NCBI RefSeq assembly: GCF_028285715.1
Contig: NZ_JANQOO010000020.1
Location: 543,201-607,200, forward strand
Length of the DNA stretch: 64,000 nt
Source of the DNA: Ulvibacterium sp.
Lineage (GTDB): Bacteria; Bacteroidota; Bacteroidia; Flavobacteriales; Flavobacteriaceae
Direction of reading: 5' to 3'
The notes beneath the pieces were generated by a model. The model made no database searches. It was not told the DNA's origin and saw only the letters and a program-made list of their open reading frames with translations. Both the position numbers and the translations under genes were made by a program. Shown in pieces: positions 34,909-43,150 of this stretch. Position 1 is the stretch's first letter, and every line of letters starts with the position of its first letter.

Positions 34909-36156
34909 ATGGGGGAGCCGAAAAGAGAACAATTGGTGGAGCACGTATTCAGGCATGAATATGGAAAAATAATTTCGTTTCTGGTACATAAGTTTGGCCC
35001 GTTCCACCTGGAAAGGATAGAGGATGCCGTGCAGGAATCCCTTATCAAGGCAATGAACCTCTGGGGCTATAATAACCCACCGAATAATCCTACATCCTGG
35101 TTGTTACGGGTAGCCAACAATACGCTTATCGATACGCTAAGGAGGGATGCGAGGATGGATCAAAAGGAGGATATTTCAGATTTTGAACGGCAATATGCGG
35201 TTCAGGAAGAAGTCGTTTTGAATAGTCGTATCAACGACAGTCAACTACAAATGATTTTTGCCTGTTGCCACCCATCCTTATCCAAGGAATATCAAATAAT
35301 TCTTAGCCTAAAACTGATTGGGGGTTTTGGTAATAAAGAAATAGCACGGGCATTGTTAAAGAAAGAGGATGCCATTGCCAAGTCTTTTACTCGGGCCAAG
35401 AAAAAACTAAAAGAACACGTAAAAACGCTGAACAGCCCGGTGGAGATAGGGCTGCGGTCTAGATTGGCCATCGTTTTGAAGGTCATCTATTTATTGTTTA
35501 CCGAGGGTTATACGGCAAGTCACGGGGAAATCTTGATAAAAAAGGACATATGCCTTGAAGCAATACGCCTGGCACTCCTTCTTTGTGAAAACAAATATTG
35601 CAATCAACCAGAAGTACATGCCCTCATTGCCTTAATGTGCTTTCATACCTCAAGGTTTGAGGCCAGAATAGATCACAATGGCGATATGGTGGACCTGGAA
35701 CACCAAGATAGAACGACCTACGACGTTGAATTAATACGAATTGGGATTGAGCATTTGGAGGCTGCCGCTGTAAATTCGAGCCCTTCCGACTATCATTTGC
35801 AGGCCGCTGTGGCATACTTCCACTGCACAGCCACCAAATTTGAGGATACGGACTGGAAAGGCATTTTACGACTATATGATTTACAGTTGGAACGGCAGTA
35901 CTCCCCTATCATAGGCTTGAATAGGATAGTTCCTTACTACAAGGTTTTCGGGGCAAAAGCCGCGTTGTCTGAACTTCAAAATTTTGAAAATGGCCCCTAC
36001 TACAATGAGAGCGCCTTGTTTTATGCCATTAAAGCTCAGTTGTTACATGATTTAAAAATATCTCGAGGGGCAAAAGACGCATTGCAGAAAGCTATTGATT
36101 TTACTACTAACCTATTGGAGAAAAAACATCTTTCCAAAAAATTGAAAACCTATTGA
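34909..36156 (+). CDS. ECF42-type RNA polymerase sigma factor with C-terminal extension
   Basis: A 415-residue sigma factor, twice the size of a normal ECF factor. Region 2 includes ERIEDAVQESLIKAMNLWGYNNPPNNPTSWLLRVANNTLIDTLRRDAR; region 4 is LKLIGGFGNKEIARALLKKEDAIAKSFTRAKKKLKE. After ~175 comes a ~240-residue all-helical extension (for example CLEAIRLALLLCENKYCNQPEVHALIALMCFHTSRFEAR) of the TPR-like type characteristic of ECF42. There is no anti-sigma gene; the extension and the DGPF partner are thought to handle control in this group. Confidence 0.92.
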   Translation: MGEPKREQLVEHVFRHEYGKIISFLVHKFGPFHLERIEDAVQESLIKAMNLWGYNNPPNNPTSWLLRVANNTLIDTLRRDARMDQKEDISDFERQYAVQEEVVLNSRINDSQLQMIFACCHPSLSKEYQIILSLKLIGGFGNKEIARALLKKEDAIAKSFTRAKKKLKEHVKTLNSPVEIGLRSRLAIVLKVIYLLFTEGYTASHGEILIKKDICLEAIRLALLLCENKYCNQPEVHALIALMCFHTSRFEARIDHNGDMVDLEHQDRTTYDVELIRIGIEHLEAAAVNSSPSDYHLQAAVAYFHCTATKFEDTDWKGILRLYDLQLERQYSPIIGLNRIVPYYKVFGAKAALSELQNFENGPYYNESALFYAIKAQLLHDLKISRGAKDALQKAIDFTTNLLEKKHLSKKLKTY

Positions 36157-36212
36157 GCAATGGACTGCCTGCTTGTTCCTCTTTATTCAAGTTTTGGCAA
36201 TGTACTTCTTTC

Positions 36213-37631
36213 TCAGTTCCTTTCGGCAAGCTGATCTTTTCCCATCACCATGTTCTCCTTATGGGCCTCTACCAAGGCGTTTATTTCTTGAATAATCTCA
36301 GGATGGCTTTGAGCGATATTAAAAGCTTCCGATGGGTCTTCGCTTAAATTGTACAACAATGGAACAGTATGATCCACCCGTTCCCCAAATTGTCCGTAGA
36401 CCCCTTGCGTTGTATAATGTACCTTGTAATCCCCGGACCTTGCCGCATACAATTCGGTACCGCGGTAGTAGAACAAGGATTTACGGGGGCTAGTTGCCCC
36501 ATTGAAAAGGGTTTGGCTCAAATCCACTCCATCCATGGGCCGATCTTTTGGAATTTCGACCCCTGCCAACTTGCTGAATGTCGTAAAGAAATCCATGGTG
36601 CTTCCCAAATCGGAAACAATGGCCGGTTTAACACGACCGGGACCCCAAAAAATACAAGGCTCCCGCATACCGCCCTCCCAGGTACTGCCCTTGCCCGCAT
36701 AAAGCAATCCTGCACTACCACCGTGGGTGCCGAAGGGAAGCCAAGGTCCATTGTCCGAAGTAAATACTACGATGGTATTTTCGGCCAGCCCTTCTTCTTT
36801 AAGCGTATTCAAAATTTGGCCGACCCCATGATCTATTTCCTCTATGACATCCCCGTACAATCCCCTTTTGCTTTTCCCTACGAAATCCTTCGAGGCGAAT
36901 AAGGGAATATGGGGTAGGTTATGAGCCAGATAAACAAAGAAAGGTTCATCCTTATTCTTTTTGATGAAGTCTACCGTTTCCTGGGCGTACCTTTTGGTTA
37001 TTGTATTCTGGTCGGCCGGTCTTTCGATAATTTTTGTATTCCGAAGAAGGGGGACATTAAAGTCTTCGGTATCGATAAAATCATTATCGGACACGGTTTG
37101 TTTATATCCTTTTTTACCCTCGAAATCCATGTCATTGGAATAGGGAATTCCGAAATAATAATCAAAGCCGTTGTTGGTCGGAAGATACTGCTCTTTATGG
37201 CCCAGATGCCATTTCCCGATACAGGCGGTGGCATACCCCACCTTTTTTAACTGCTCAGCCAAGGTAATTTCACTCGCGGGCAAACCATTGACCGAATTGG
37301 GGAAAAGTACCCTGCTCTTATTGCTGGACATTCCACTACGCACGGGTAAACGTCCTGTAAGCAATGCAGCGCGACTAGGGGTACATACACTGGCGGCTAC
37401 ATAAAAGTTAGTCCATTTTTGACCTTCTATGGCCATTTGATCCAAATGTGGCGTCTTGATGGTGGGATGGCCATAGCAACCTAAATCGCCATAACCCAGG
37501 TCATCCGCAAAAATAATAATGAAATTAGGACGGCTTTGACCGGAATCCTGGGATAATATCCCATAGGAGAAAAACAGAAAAAAGACTATGGAAAGACTTA
37601 ATCTAATTAAGGCGGATAAAGAATTCTTCAT
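36213..37631 (-). CDS. Formylglycine-dependent sulfatase (S1 family)
   Basis: A 472-residue secreted sulfatase with a signal peptide (hydrophobic ~8-27). The catalytic motif CTPSR begins at C83 in VCTPSRAALLTGR; metal-binding motifs are NFIIIFADDLGYGDLG and FTSDNGPWLPFG. It differs clearly from the sulfatase at 26638 (shorter, no C-terminal extension, 20 more residues of SAGLLYAGKGSTWEGG type near the active site). It is the second gene after a Gfo/Idh/MocA oxidoreductase gene with 12 bases between, so the two likely act on the same sulfated sugar. Confidence 0.95.
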   Translation of the reverse strand: MKNSLSALIRLSLSIVFFLFFSYGILSQDSGQSRPNFIIIFADDLGYGDLGCYGHPTIKTPHLDQMAIEGQKWTNFYVAASVCTPSRAALLTGRLPVRSGMSSNKSRVLFPNSVNGLPASEITLAEQLKKVGYATACIGKWHLGHKEQYLPTNNGFDYYFGIPYSNDMDFEGKKGYKQTVSDNDFIDTEDFNVPLLRNTKIIERPADQNTITKRYAQETVDFIKKNKDEPFFVYLAHNLPHIPLFASKDFVGKSKRGLYGDVIEEIDHGVGQILNTLKEEGLAENTIVVFTSDNGPWLPFGTHGGSAGLLYAGKGSTWEGGMREPCIFWGPGRVKPAIVSDLGSTMDFFTTFSKLAGVEIPKDRPMDGVDLSQTLFNGATSPRKSLFYYRGTELYAARSGDYKVHYTTQGVYGQFGERVDHTVPLLYNLSEDPSEAFNIAQSHPEIIQEINALVEAHKENMVMGKDQLAERN

Positions 37632-37643
37632 TGTCTTTCAATT

Positions 37644-39053
37644 TTAGGATATTTCCCAGCCTTTTCTATAACTTCCTTTGACCCATTCATTGGCTTTGTC
37701 CCAATTGGTTACTTTCATGTTGTTTCCGTCCCAAAGGATTTTACGCCTTCCCGGGTAGTTAAATCCTCGGCCGTTGGATCTCTTTTCCTTAAGCTGAAAA
37801 GCCCTTATAGCCAAATTGCCCATTAATACGGCTTCGGTTAACGGGCCAGATTTTTTGAAATCCGATGAAGTTTCCACGCCATTCAGGCAGCCCTCCACGA
37901 AATTGCGCTGATGCCCTCCGGTATCACCTTCTATTCGTTTTAAATAGGGCTTGGGCGCGTTGAACAATTCCATGTTTTTACTGGGCAGTAATCTTGCGTT
38001 TCGGGAATAGGTGTCCGCCACCAAGATACCCCGGGTGCCATAAAAAACACTACCTCCACCGCCGTCCCCAATGGTCTCGCCTTCACCTAGTTCATCGGGC
38101 AGATCAGGTTTCAACCCACCGTCATACCAGTTCAAGGCAATATCGCCATGTTCTTCGGTATGGAACTTCAATCGAACTATGGAGGAAGCGGGGCAAGACT
38201 GGCTATAGTCGGCCTCCACAAAATCACCGACCCAATTGGTAGTGCAACTGGCCTCCGCTTCAGAAGGATATCCCAGATCCAACACACCAAAGGGGGTCTC
38301 CATAATATGGCAGCCCATATCACCCAAGGCTCCGGTTCCAAAATCCCACCATCCGCGCCATTTAAAGGGTAGGTAGGAATCATTATAATCTCGCATTGCT
38401 GCTGGCCCAAGCCATAGGTCCCAATCCAGACCTTTTGGAATACTGTCCTTGCCTTTAGGTATAGGGACGCCCTGTGGCCAAACGGGACGATTGGTCCAAC
38501 AATCTACCTTATACACCTTGCCTATAATGCCGGATTGAATCCACTCCTTGGCTTCACGACTCCCATCACTGGACGCCCCTTGATTACCCATTTGGGTTAC
38601 GATACCGTTTTCTTTGGCCACGTTTGTCATCATTCTGGCCTCATTGATATTATGTGTCAAGGGTTTCTCCACATAGGCATGTTTTTTAGCTTTCATAAAA
38701 GGAAGTGCAATGGGGGCATGTGTATGATCGGGTGTGGCTACCATAATTGCATCGATTTCATTCAAATGCTGATCGTATACCTTTCTAAAATCTTTGTAAC
38801 GTTTGGCTTTCGGATATTTTTTATAAGTGTCGGCAGCCCTTCTATCGTCAACATCGCAAAGTGCCACGAATTTTACTTTTTTGGTCTCGTCCAATCCCCT
38901 GATTACCCCAGATCCCCTTCCGCCTACGCCAAAAGCACCGATATACAGGGTGTCACTTGGTGGAACATGTGTTTTGCCAAGAACGTGGTTGGGAACAATG
39001 GAAAAAGCGGCCGAGGACGCCGCTACATTTTTGATGAATTTTCTTCTTTGCAT
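37644..39053 (-). CDS. Gfo/Idh/MocA-family oxidoreductase with twin-arginine signal
   Basis: A 469-residue enzyme. MQRRKFIKNVAASSAAFSIV is a twin-arginine-type signal. The nicotinamide-binding fold has IGAFGVGGRGSGVIRGL, and the family motif EKPLTHNINEARMMTNVAKENG carries the catalytic-type lysine. The C-terminal part (WRGWWDFGTGALGDMGCHIMETPFGVL) has the histidine region common to sugar oxidoreductases of this class. It probably oxidises or reduces a sugar in the periplasm and leads an operon with a sulfatase. Confidence 0.93.
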   Translation of the reverse strand: MQRRKFIKNVAASSAAFSIVPNHVLGKTHVPPSDTLYIGAFGVGGRGSGVIRGLDETKKVKFVALCDVDDRRAADTYKKYPKAKRYKDFRKVYDQHLNEIDAIMVATPDHTHAPIALPFMKAKKHAYVEKPLTHNINEARMMTNVAKENGIVTQMGNQGASSDGSREAKEWIQSGIIGKVYKVDCWTNRPVWPQGVPIPKGKDSIPKGLDWDLWLGPAAMRDYNDSYLPFKWRGWWDFGTGALGDMGCHIMETPFGVLDLGYPSEAEASCTTNWVGDFVEADYSQSCPASSIVRLKFHTEEHGDIALNWYDGGLKPDLPDELGEGETIGDGGGGSVFYGTRGILVADTYSRNARLLPSKNMELFNAPKPYLKRIEGDTGGHQRNFVEGCLNGVETSSDFKKSGPLTEAVLMGNLAIRAFQLKEKRSNGRGFNYPGRRKILWDGNNMKVTNWDKANEWVKGSYRKGWEIS

Positions 39054-39163
39054 CGTGTTGTTGGATTTATAAAATGGTCACGGAAGATACAAAAATTAAG
39101 AAAAGAATCGGTTTTCCAAATAGCCCTACTTCGTAAGATTTTTTTGACGGGAGGCTTGAATAA

Positions 39164-39826
39164 CTAAACACGGAGATCCCATTCCTTATAAAACTGTTCC
39201 AGATAATCCAGCATAAATTGATGTCGCTCTTGGGCCAAACGTTTTCCGGTATTCGTATTCATTTTGTCCTTAAGTAGCAATAGTTTTTCATAAAAATGGT
39301 TGATGGTAGGCGCTTGGGAGTTTTTGTATTGTGTCTTGGTAAGTTTGGGGTTTGGGGCAATTGCCGGGTCATAAAGTCTTCTGTTTTTAAATCCACCATA
39401 ATTAAAGGCGCGGGCAATACCAATGGCGCCAATGGCATCCAACCTATCGGCGTCCTGTACTACTTGCAACTCCTTGGAATTGAACAATGTGCCCTTGGTT
39501 TTGGCTAAACTATTCTTAAAGGAAACATTTTCAATAATCTGTACCACATGGGCAATGGTATCTTTGGGTGCGTCTAGCGATTGTAAAAAAGATGCTGCCA
39601 ATTTAGGTCCCATAGTTTCATCGCCATTGTGGAATTTGGCATCCGCAATGTCATGTAGTAACGCTCCAAGGGAAACTACCAAAACATCTACTTCTTCCGT
39701 CTTGGCAATGTGCTGTACATTTTTAAAGACCCGTTGAATATGAAACCAATCATGGCCCCCTTCAGACTCCCTTAGGGTAGCCTTTACAAAAGCGATGGTC
39801 CGTTCTATTATTTCCACATTCCTCAT
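39164..39826 (-). CDS. HD-domain phosphohydrolase
   Basis: A 220-residue protein of the HD superfamily (YedJ-like). Metal-binding residues are H25/H29 in GGHDWFHIQRV, H58-D59 in LGALLHDIADAK, and Asp in VVQDADRLDAIGAIGIARAF. It should hydrolyse a phosphate ester or nucleotide; the substrate is unknown. Follows plsC by five bases on the minus strand, so the two are co-transcribed. Confidence 0.92.
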   Translation of the reverse strand: MRNVEIIERTIAFVKATLRESEGGHDWFHIQRVFKNVQHIAKTEEVDVLVVSLGALLHDIADAKFHNGDETMGPKLAASFLQSLDAPKDTIAHVVQIIENVSFKNSLAKTKGTLFNSKELQVVQDADRLDAIGAIGIARAFNYGGFKNRRLYDPAIAPNPKLTKTQYKNSQAPTINHFYEKLLLLKDKMNTNTGKRLAQERHQFMLDYLEQFYKEWDLRV

Positions 39827-39831
39827 GGATT

Positions 39832-40560
39832 TTAGACTATTCCAGCGTTTACCCGTTGCTCCGTTTGGGCGATTAACTCGTCGACATTTCCTTTATTCTC
39901 AATAGCCGAGTGTACCCTAAAAGTAAGATGGTTGCCAATACCATAAGGAAACTTGCCGTACTGCAACATCTTCCAGGAATTATTGATACTTATAGGAACT
40001 ATATAAGCCGAGGGAGCGTTTCGCAATAATATTTTTAGGCCCATAGGTTGGAACTTTTTTGGTTTTCCAGTACGGCTTCGAGTCCCTTCCGGAAAAATAA
40101 CCGCGCTTCGGTTGTGCTCCTCTATATATTTTCCCAATTTGGCTATCTGGGCCAAGGCCTGTCTACTGTCCTTTCTATCGATCAAGACCGAACCTCCGTG
40201 CCTAAGGTTAAAGGAAACACTGGGAATACCTTTGCCCAATTCTATTTTGCTCACAAATTTGGGATGGTATTTCCTCATGAACCAAATAATGGGAGGAATA
40301 TCGTTCATGCTTTGGTGATTGGCAACAATAATTAATGGGGTATTCTCAGGAATGTCACTTGGGATTTTAAAGGAATAGGTAGTACCCAAAATATGGGTAC
40401 ATCGTACCAAACACCAATTTAGCAAACTAACGCTTCCTTTGTGGGCCGTGTACCCAAATAAGTTTAGGCATATCCATTGAATGGGGTGGAAAACCACAAG
40501 GGCTAACCCAAAGAAAACAAAATAAATAACCGTAAGGGGATATGCCAGAATTTTTCGCAT
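39832..40560 (-). CDS. plsC: 1-acyl-sn-glycerol-3-phosphate acyltransferase
   Basis: A 242-residue membrane-associated acyltransferase that makes phosphatidic acid. The catalytic HX4D motif is H82-QSMN-D87; the substrate motif is FPEGTRSRTGKPKKFQPMG near 155-175; the VPISINNSW motif follows. One or two N-terminal hydrophobic helices anchor it to the inner membrane. First gene of an operon with the HD hydrolase. A terminator for the upstream bacilliredoxin gene lies just before it. Confidence 0.94.
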   Translation of the reverse strand: MRKILAYPLTVIYFVFFGLALVVFHPIQWICLNLFGYTAHKGSVSLLNWCLVRCTHILGTTYSFKIPSDIPENTPLIIVANHQSMNDIPPIIWFMRKYHPKFVSKIELGKGIPSVSFNLRHGGSVLIDRKDSRQALAQIAKLGKYIEEHNRSAVIFPEGTRSRTGKPKKFQPMGLKILLRNAPSAYIVPISINNSWKMLQYGKFPYGIGNHLTFRVHSAIENKGNVDELIAQTEQRVNAGIV

Positions 40561-40571
40561 GCTGCTAAATT

Positions 40572-40602
40572 AAAAAACCGCTTCTTAGGGAAACGGTTTT
40601 TC
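40572..40602 (-). terminator. Intrinsic terminator after the bacilliredoxin gene
   Basis: Read on the minus strand: AAAAACCG, a 13-base loop, then CGGTTTTTT. It follows the bacilliredoxin stop by about 50 bases and precedes plsC. The A/T flanks allow it to work in both directions. Confidence 0.7.
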
Positions 40603-40650
40603 TTGTTATTTTAAGGAGCTACCGATGGGTATAGGTCCTAAGGAACGCTT

Positions 40651-41061
40651 TTAACAGAACTCATTATAGGCCTCTGTCAGATTCTCGGCAATGATTTCTG
40701 CAGGTCTACCCTCAATATGGTGGCGCTCGATCATATGTACTAACTCGCCATCCTTGAACAACGCCATACTAGGCGAGGATGGGGGAAAGGGAACCATAAG
40801 ATTTCGCGCTGCGTTTACCGCTTCAGTGTCTACACCGGCAAATACGGTAACCGTCCGATCCGGTTTCTTGTCATTTTGCAAGCTTAGTTTTGCTGCCGGT
40901 CTTGCATTGGCAGCAGCACATCCGCAAACGGAATTTACTACAACAAGTACGGTACCGTCTTGGTTAATGGACTCTTCGACCGCATTGGCGGTATATAATT
41001 CTTCAAACCCGGCCAATGCCAGGTCATCTCTCATAGGCTTTACCAATTCTTCTGGATACAT
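40651..41061 (-). CDS. BrxA/BrxB-family bacilliredoxin
   Basis: A 136-residue protein of the YphP/YqiW family: thioredoxin-like fold with the CGC active site at C46-G-C48 in VVNSVCGCAAANARPA. In Firmicutes these remove bacillithiol from proteins after oxidative stress; flavobacteria are known to make bacillithiol. The last residue is also a cysteine. It has its own well-formed promoter on the minus strand, divergent from the DjlA-like gene. Confidence 0.93.
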   Translation of the reverse strand: MYPEELVKPMRDDLALAGFEELYTANAVEESINQDGTVLVVVNSVCGCAAANARPAAKLSLQNDKKPDRTVTVFAGVDTEAVNAARNLMVPFPPSSPSMALFKDGELVHMIERHHIEGRPAEIIAENLTEAYNEFC

Positions 41062-41084
41062 AGACTCATTTTTTTATTGAGAGA

Positions 41085-41116
41085 CAAAGATAACCAATTC
41101 ATACTTTTTTGCACAA
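41085..41116 (-). promoter_or_regulatory. Promoter of the bacilliredoxin gene
   Basis: On the minus strand a TTG (complement of 41114-41116), a 21-base spacer and TATCTTTG (complement of 41085-41092), an exact -7 match. The start codon is 24 bases downstream. Confidence 0.65.
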
Positions 41117-41150
41117 GTGTTAACGTTTTATTGGGCGGATAGGGTTTCCC

Positions 41151-41181
41151 TTGTGGGGGAGTTGATGGCAGCTTATCTTTG
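41151..41181 (+). promoter_or_regulatory. Promoter of the DjlA-like gene
   Basis: TTG at 41151-41153, a 20-base spacer, TATCTTTG at 41174-41181, and the ATG at 41200. A textbook Bacteroidetes vegetative promoter with a very short leader. Confidence 0.7.
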
Positions 41182-41199
41182 CCAAAATTGAAGATAGAC

Positions 41200-41937
41200 A
41201 TGATCAAATGGTTCACGGCCATATTGGGATATTACCTCTTTCGCCTTCCAGGCGCCATATTGGGCTTCCTTTTGGGGAGCTTTATCGATAATTTGAACAG
41301 CAGTGGTGGAGGTGCCCGTACCATTTTTAGGGATATTTCGAGACAGCAGGTTTCCCCGGCCGATTTTGAGCTTAATCTGATATCCCTGTGCTCCCTGGTC
41401 ATAAAGGCCGATGGAAATGTTACCCAAAAGGAGCTGGACTACGTTAGGCAATATTTTGTGAGCACTTATGGTAAGGAAAAGGCAAATGCCATATTTAGGA
41501 CGTTCAACGAGATTAACAGGAGCAGGGAGATATCTGCCCAGCGAATTTGTGCCTATTTAAACCAGCGTACCCGATATGAAGTCCGGCTACAGTTGCTGCA
41601 CTTCCTGTTCGGAATAGCTCAGGCCGATGGATCAGTTAGTACGGCCGAAGTCAATAAAATAAGGGAAATTGCGGGATATTTAAGGGTAGCGATGCGCGAT
41701 TTTGAAAGCATCAAGGCCATGTTCATCAAATCCGCCGATAATGCCTATAAAATTCTGGAAATTGATAGATCCGCCACGAACGACGAGCTCAAAAAGGCTT
41801 ATAGGACCATGGCAAAAAAATACCATCCGGATAGGGTAAATACTGAAGATGAGGCTATTAAAAAAGGGGCAGAGGAAAAGTTCAAACAAGTACAGAAGGC
41901 CTATGAGGAAATACAGGCCGAACGAGGAATTGGATAG
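41200..41937 (+). CDS. TerB and J-domain protein (DjlA-like)
   Basis: A 245-residue protein, started at the ATG just after the promoter. One N-terminal membrane helix with [18 protein letters not shown], a TerB-like helical domain (~50-165, with [17 protein letters not shown] and [15 protein letters not shown], acidic turns that may bind metal), and a C-terminal J domain with the HPD tripeptide in [10 protein letters not shown]. The order matches DjlA, a membrane co-chaperone that stimulates DnaK. Monocistronic as far as visible. Confidence 0.93.
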   Translation: MIKWFTAILGYYLFRLPGAILGFLLGSFIDNLNSSGGGARTIFRDISRQQVSPADFELNLISLCSLVIKADGNVTQKELDYVRQYFVSTYGKEKANAIFRTFNEINRSREISAQRICAYLNQRTRYEVRLQLLHFLFGIAQADGSVSTAEVNKIREIAGYLRVAMRDFESIKAMFIKSADNAYKILEIDRSATNDELKKAYRTMAKKYHPDRVNTEDEAIKKGAEEKFKQVQKAYEEIQAERGIG

Positions 41938-42038
41938 TGGTCAATTGGAATGGTGTTGGAGCAAGGCCGGAATTCTTTGGAATTAAGAACACGTCAATAG
42001 CAATTAGATAATTATATACCAAACCTTAATTTTTAAAT

Positions 42039-42623
42039 ATGCAGGATTTTTGGTTCTACATAAAACTTGGGCTAGATCACGTATTGGACTTCTCGGCCTA
42101 TGACCATATTCTTTTTTTGTGTGCTTTGGCCGTTCCATTCACATTCAAAAGTTGGAAAAAAGTGGTACTCTTGGCCACTATTTTTACCATTACCCATTGT
42201 CTGTCCCTGTCCCTCTCCGCTTATGAAGTGGTAGTTGTAGATGTAGCATGGATAGAGTTTCTTATACCGGTAACCATTTTGCTTACCGCTCTTTTTAACC
42301 TATTGTATGTGTGGACCTCAAAAGCAAATAATAACATGTGGCTCCACTTTGTGGCCACCGCTTTTTTCGGGCTAATTCATGGGTTTGGTTTTAGCAACTA
42401 TTTTAAAATGTTGGTGGCTACTGAAGAAGAAAAACTTTCACCCTTGCTGGGATTCGCTACGGGAATAGAAATAGCCCAGGTTTTGATCGTACTTTCCGTC
42501 TTGGCTTTGGCCTATCTGTTTCAGTCAATTTTAAAGTTAGGTCAGCCCCTTTTCATAGGAATTGTGTCTATTTTAATTATCTGCATTACAATACCTATGT
42601 TGGTCAATACGTTTCCAATGTAG
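42039..42623 (+). CDS. HupE/UreJ-family membrane protein
   Basis: A 194-residue protein with about six membrane helices. The family signature is complete: GLDHVLDFSAYDHILFLCALAVPF, THCLSLSLSAYEVV and FGLIHGFGFSNYFKM, with histidines that could bind nickel or another metal. HupE/UreJ proteins are thought to import nickel, but the cognate hydrogenase or urease is absent here, so function is open. Leader CCTTAATTTTTAAAT immediately before the ATG. Confidence 0.9.
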   Translation: MQDFWFYIKLGLDHVLDFSAYDHILFLCALAVPFTFKSWKKVVLLATIFTITHCLSLSLSAYEVVVVDVAWIEFLIPVTILLTALFNLLYVWTSKANNNMWLHFVATAFFGLIHGFGFSNYFKMLVATEEEKLSPLLGFATGIEIAQVLIVLSVLALAYLFQSILKLGQPLFIGIVSILIICITIPMLVNTFPM

Positions 42624-42652
42624 ATTTTCACTTAAAATTAACCCAAATAAGG

Positions 42653-42683
42653 TTGTAGGGCTTTGGCAAAGCAGGTATCTTAG
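42653..42683 (+). promoter_or_regulatory. Putative promoter of the deaminase-protease operon
   Basis: TTG at 42653-42655, a 20-base spacer and TATCTTAG at 42676-42683 (one mismatch to TAnnTTTG), 15 bases ahead of the ATG. The spacing and the TATCTT core match the promoter at 41151-41181. Confidence 0.5.
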
Positions 42684-42698
42684 TGCTTTTCAGTACAT

Positions 42699-43136
42699 AT
42701 GAAGGAGAGCAAGCAAGAGAAATATGACAGGGCCTATTTGCGAATGGCCCAGGAATGGGGTAAGCTCTCCTATTGCAAACGCAAACAGGTAGGGGCGATT
42801 ATCGTAAAGGACCGGATGATTATTTCCGATGGGTATAATGGAACACCTACAGGTTTTGAGAACATATGCGAGGACGACGAAGGATATACGAAATGGTATG
42901 TGCTGCACGCGGAGGCCAATGCCATTAGTAAAGTAGCCTCGTCGACACAGTCCTGTGAAGGGGCTACTTTGTACATTACCCTTTCCCCGTGTAGGGAATG
43001 TAGCAAGCTCATTCATCAGTCTGGTATAAAACGTGTAGTCTACCAGACGGAATACAAGGATAGCTCTGGATTGGAATTTTTGAAAAAGGCGGGAGTAGAA
43101 TTGGTTCACATGGCCGCAATTGAAACGGTTACCTAA
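42699..43136 (+). CDS. Deoxycytidylate deaminase family protein
   Basis: A 145-residue zinc enzyme. Zinc ligands are H70 in LHAEANAIS (with catalytic E72) and the PCREC pair C98/C101. The long insertion with GTPTGFENICEDDEG is typical of dCMP deaminases (ComEB-like), which convert dCMP to dUMP for thymidylate synthesis. It is followed after 14 bases by the S41 protease gene, with which it likely shares a message. Confidence 0.93.
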   Translation: MKESKQEKYDRAYLRMAQEWGKLSYCKRKQVGAIIVKDRMIISDGYNGTPTGFENICEDDEGYTKWYVLHAEANAISKVASSTQSCEGATLYITLSPCRECSKLIHQSGIKRVVYQTEYKDSSGLEFLKKAGVELVHMAAIETVT

Positions 43137-43150
43137 AGCAAAGAGGTTAA

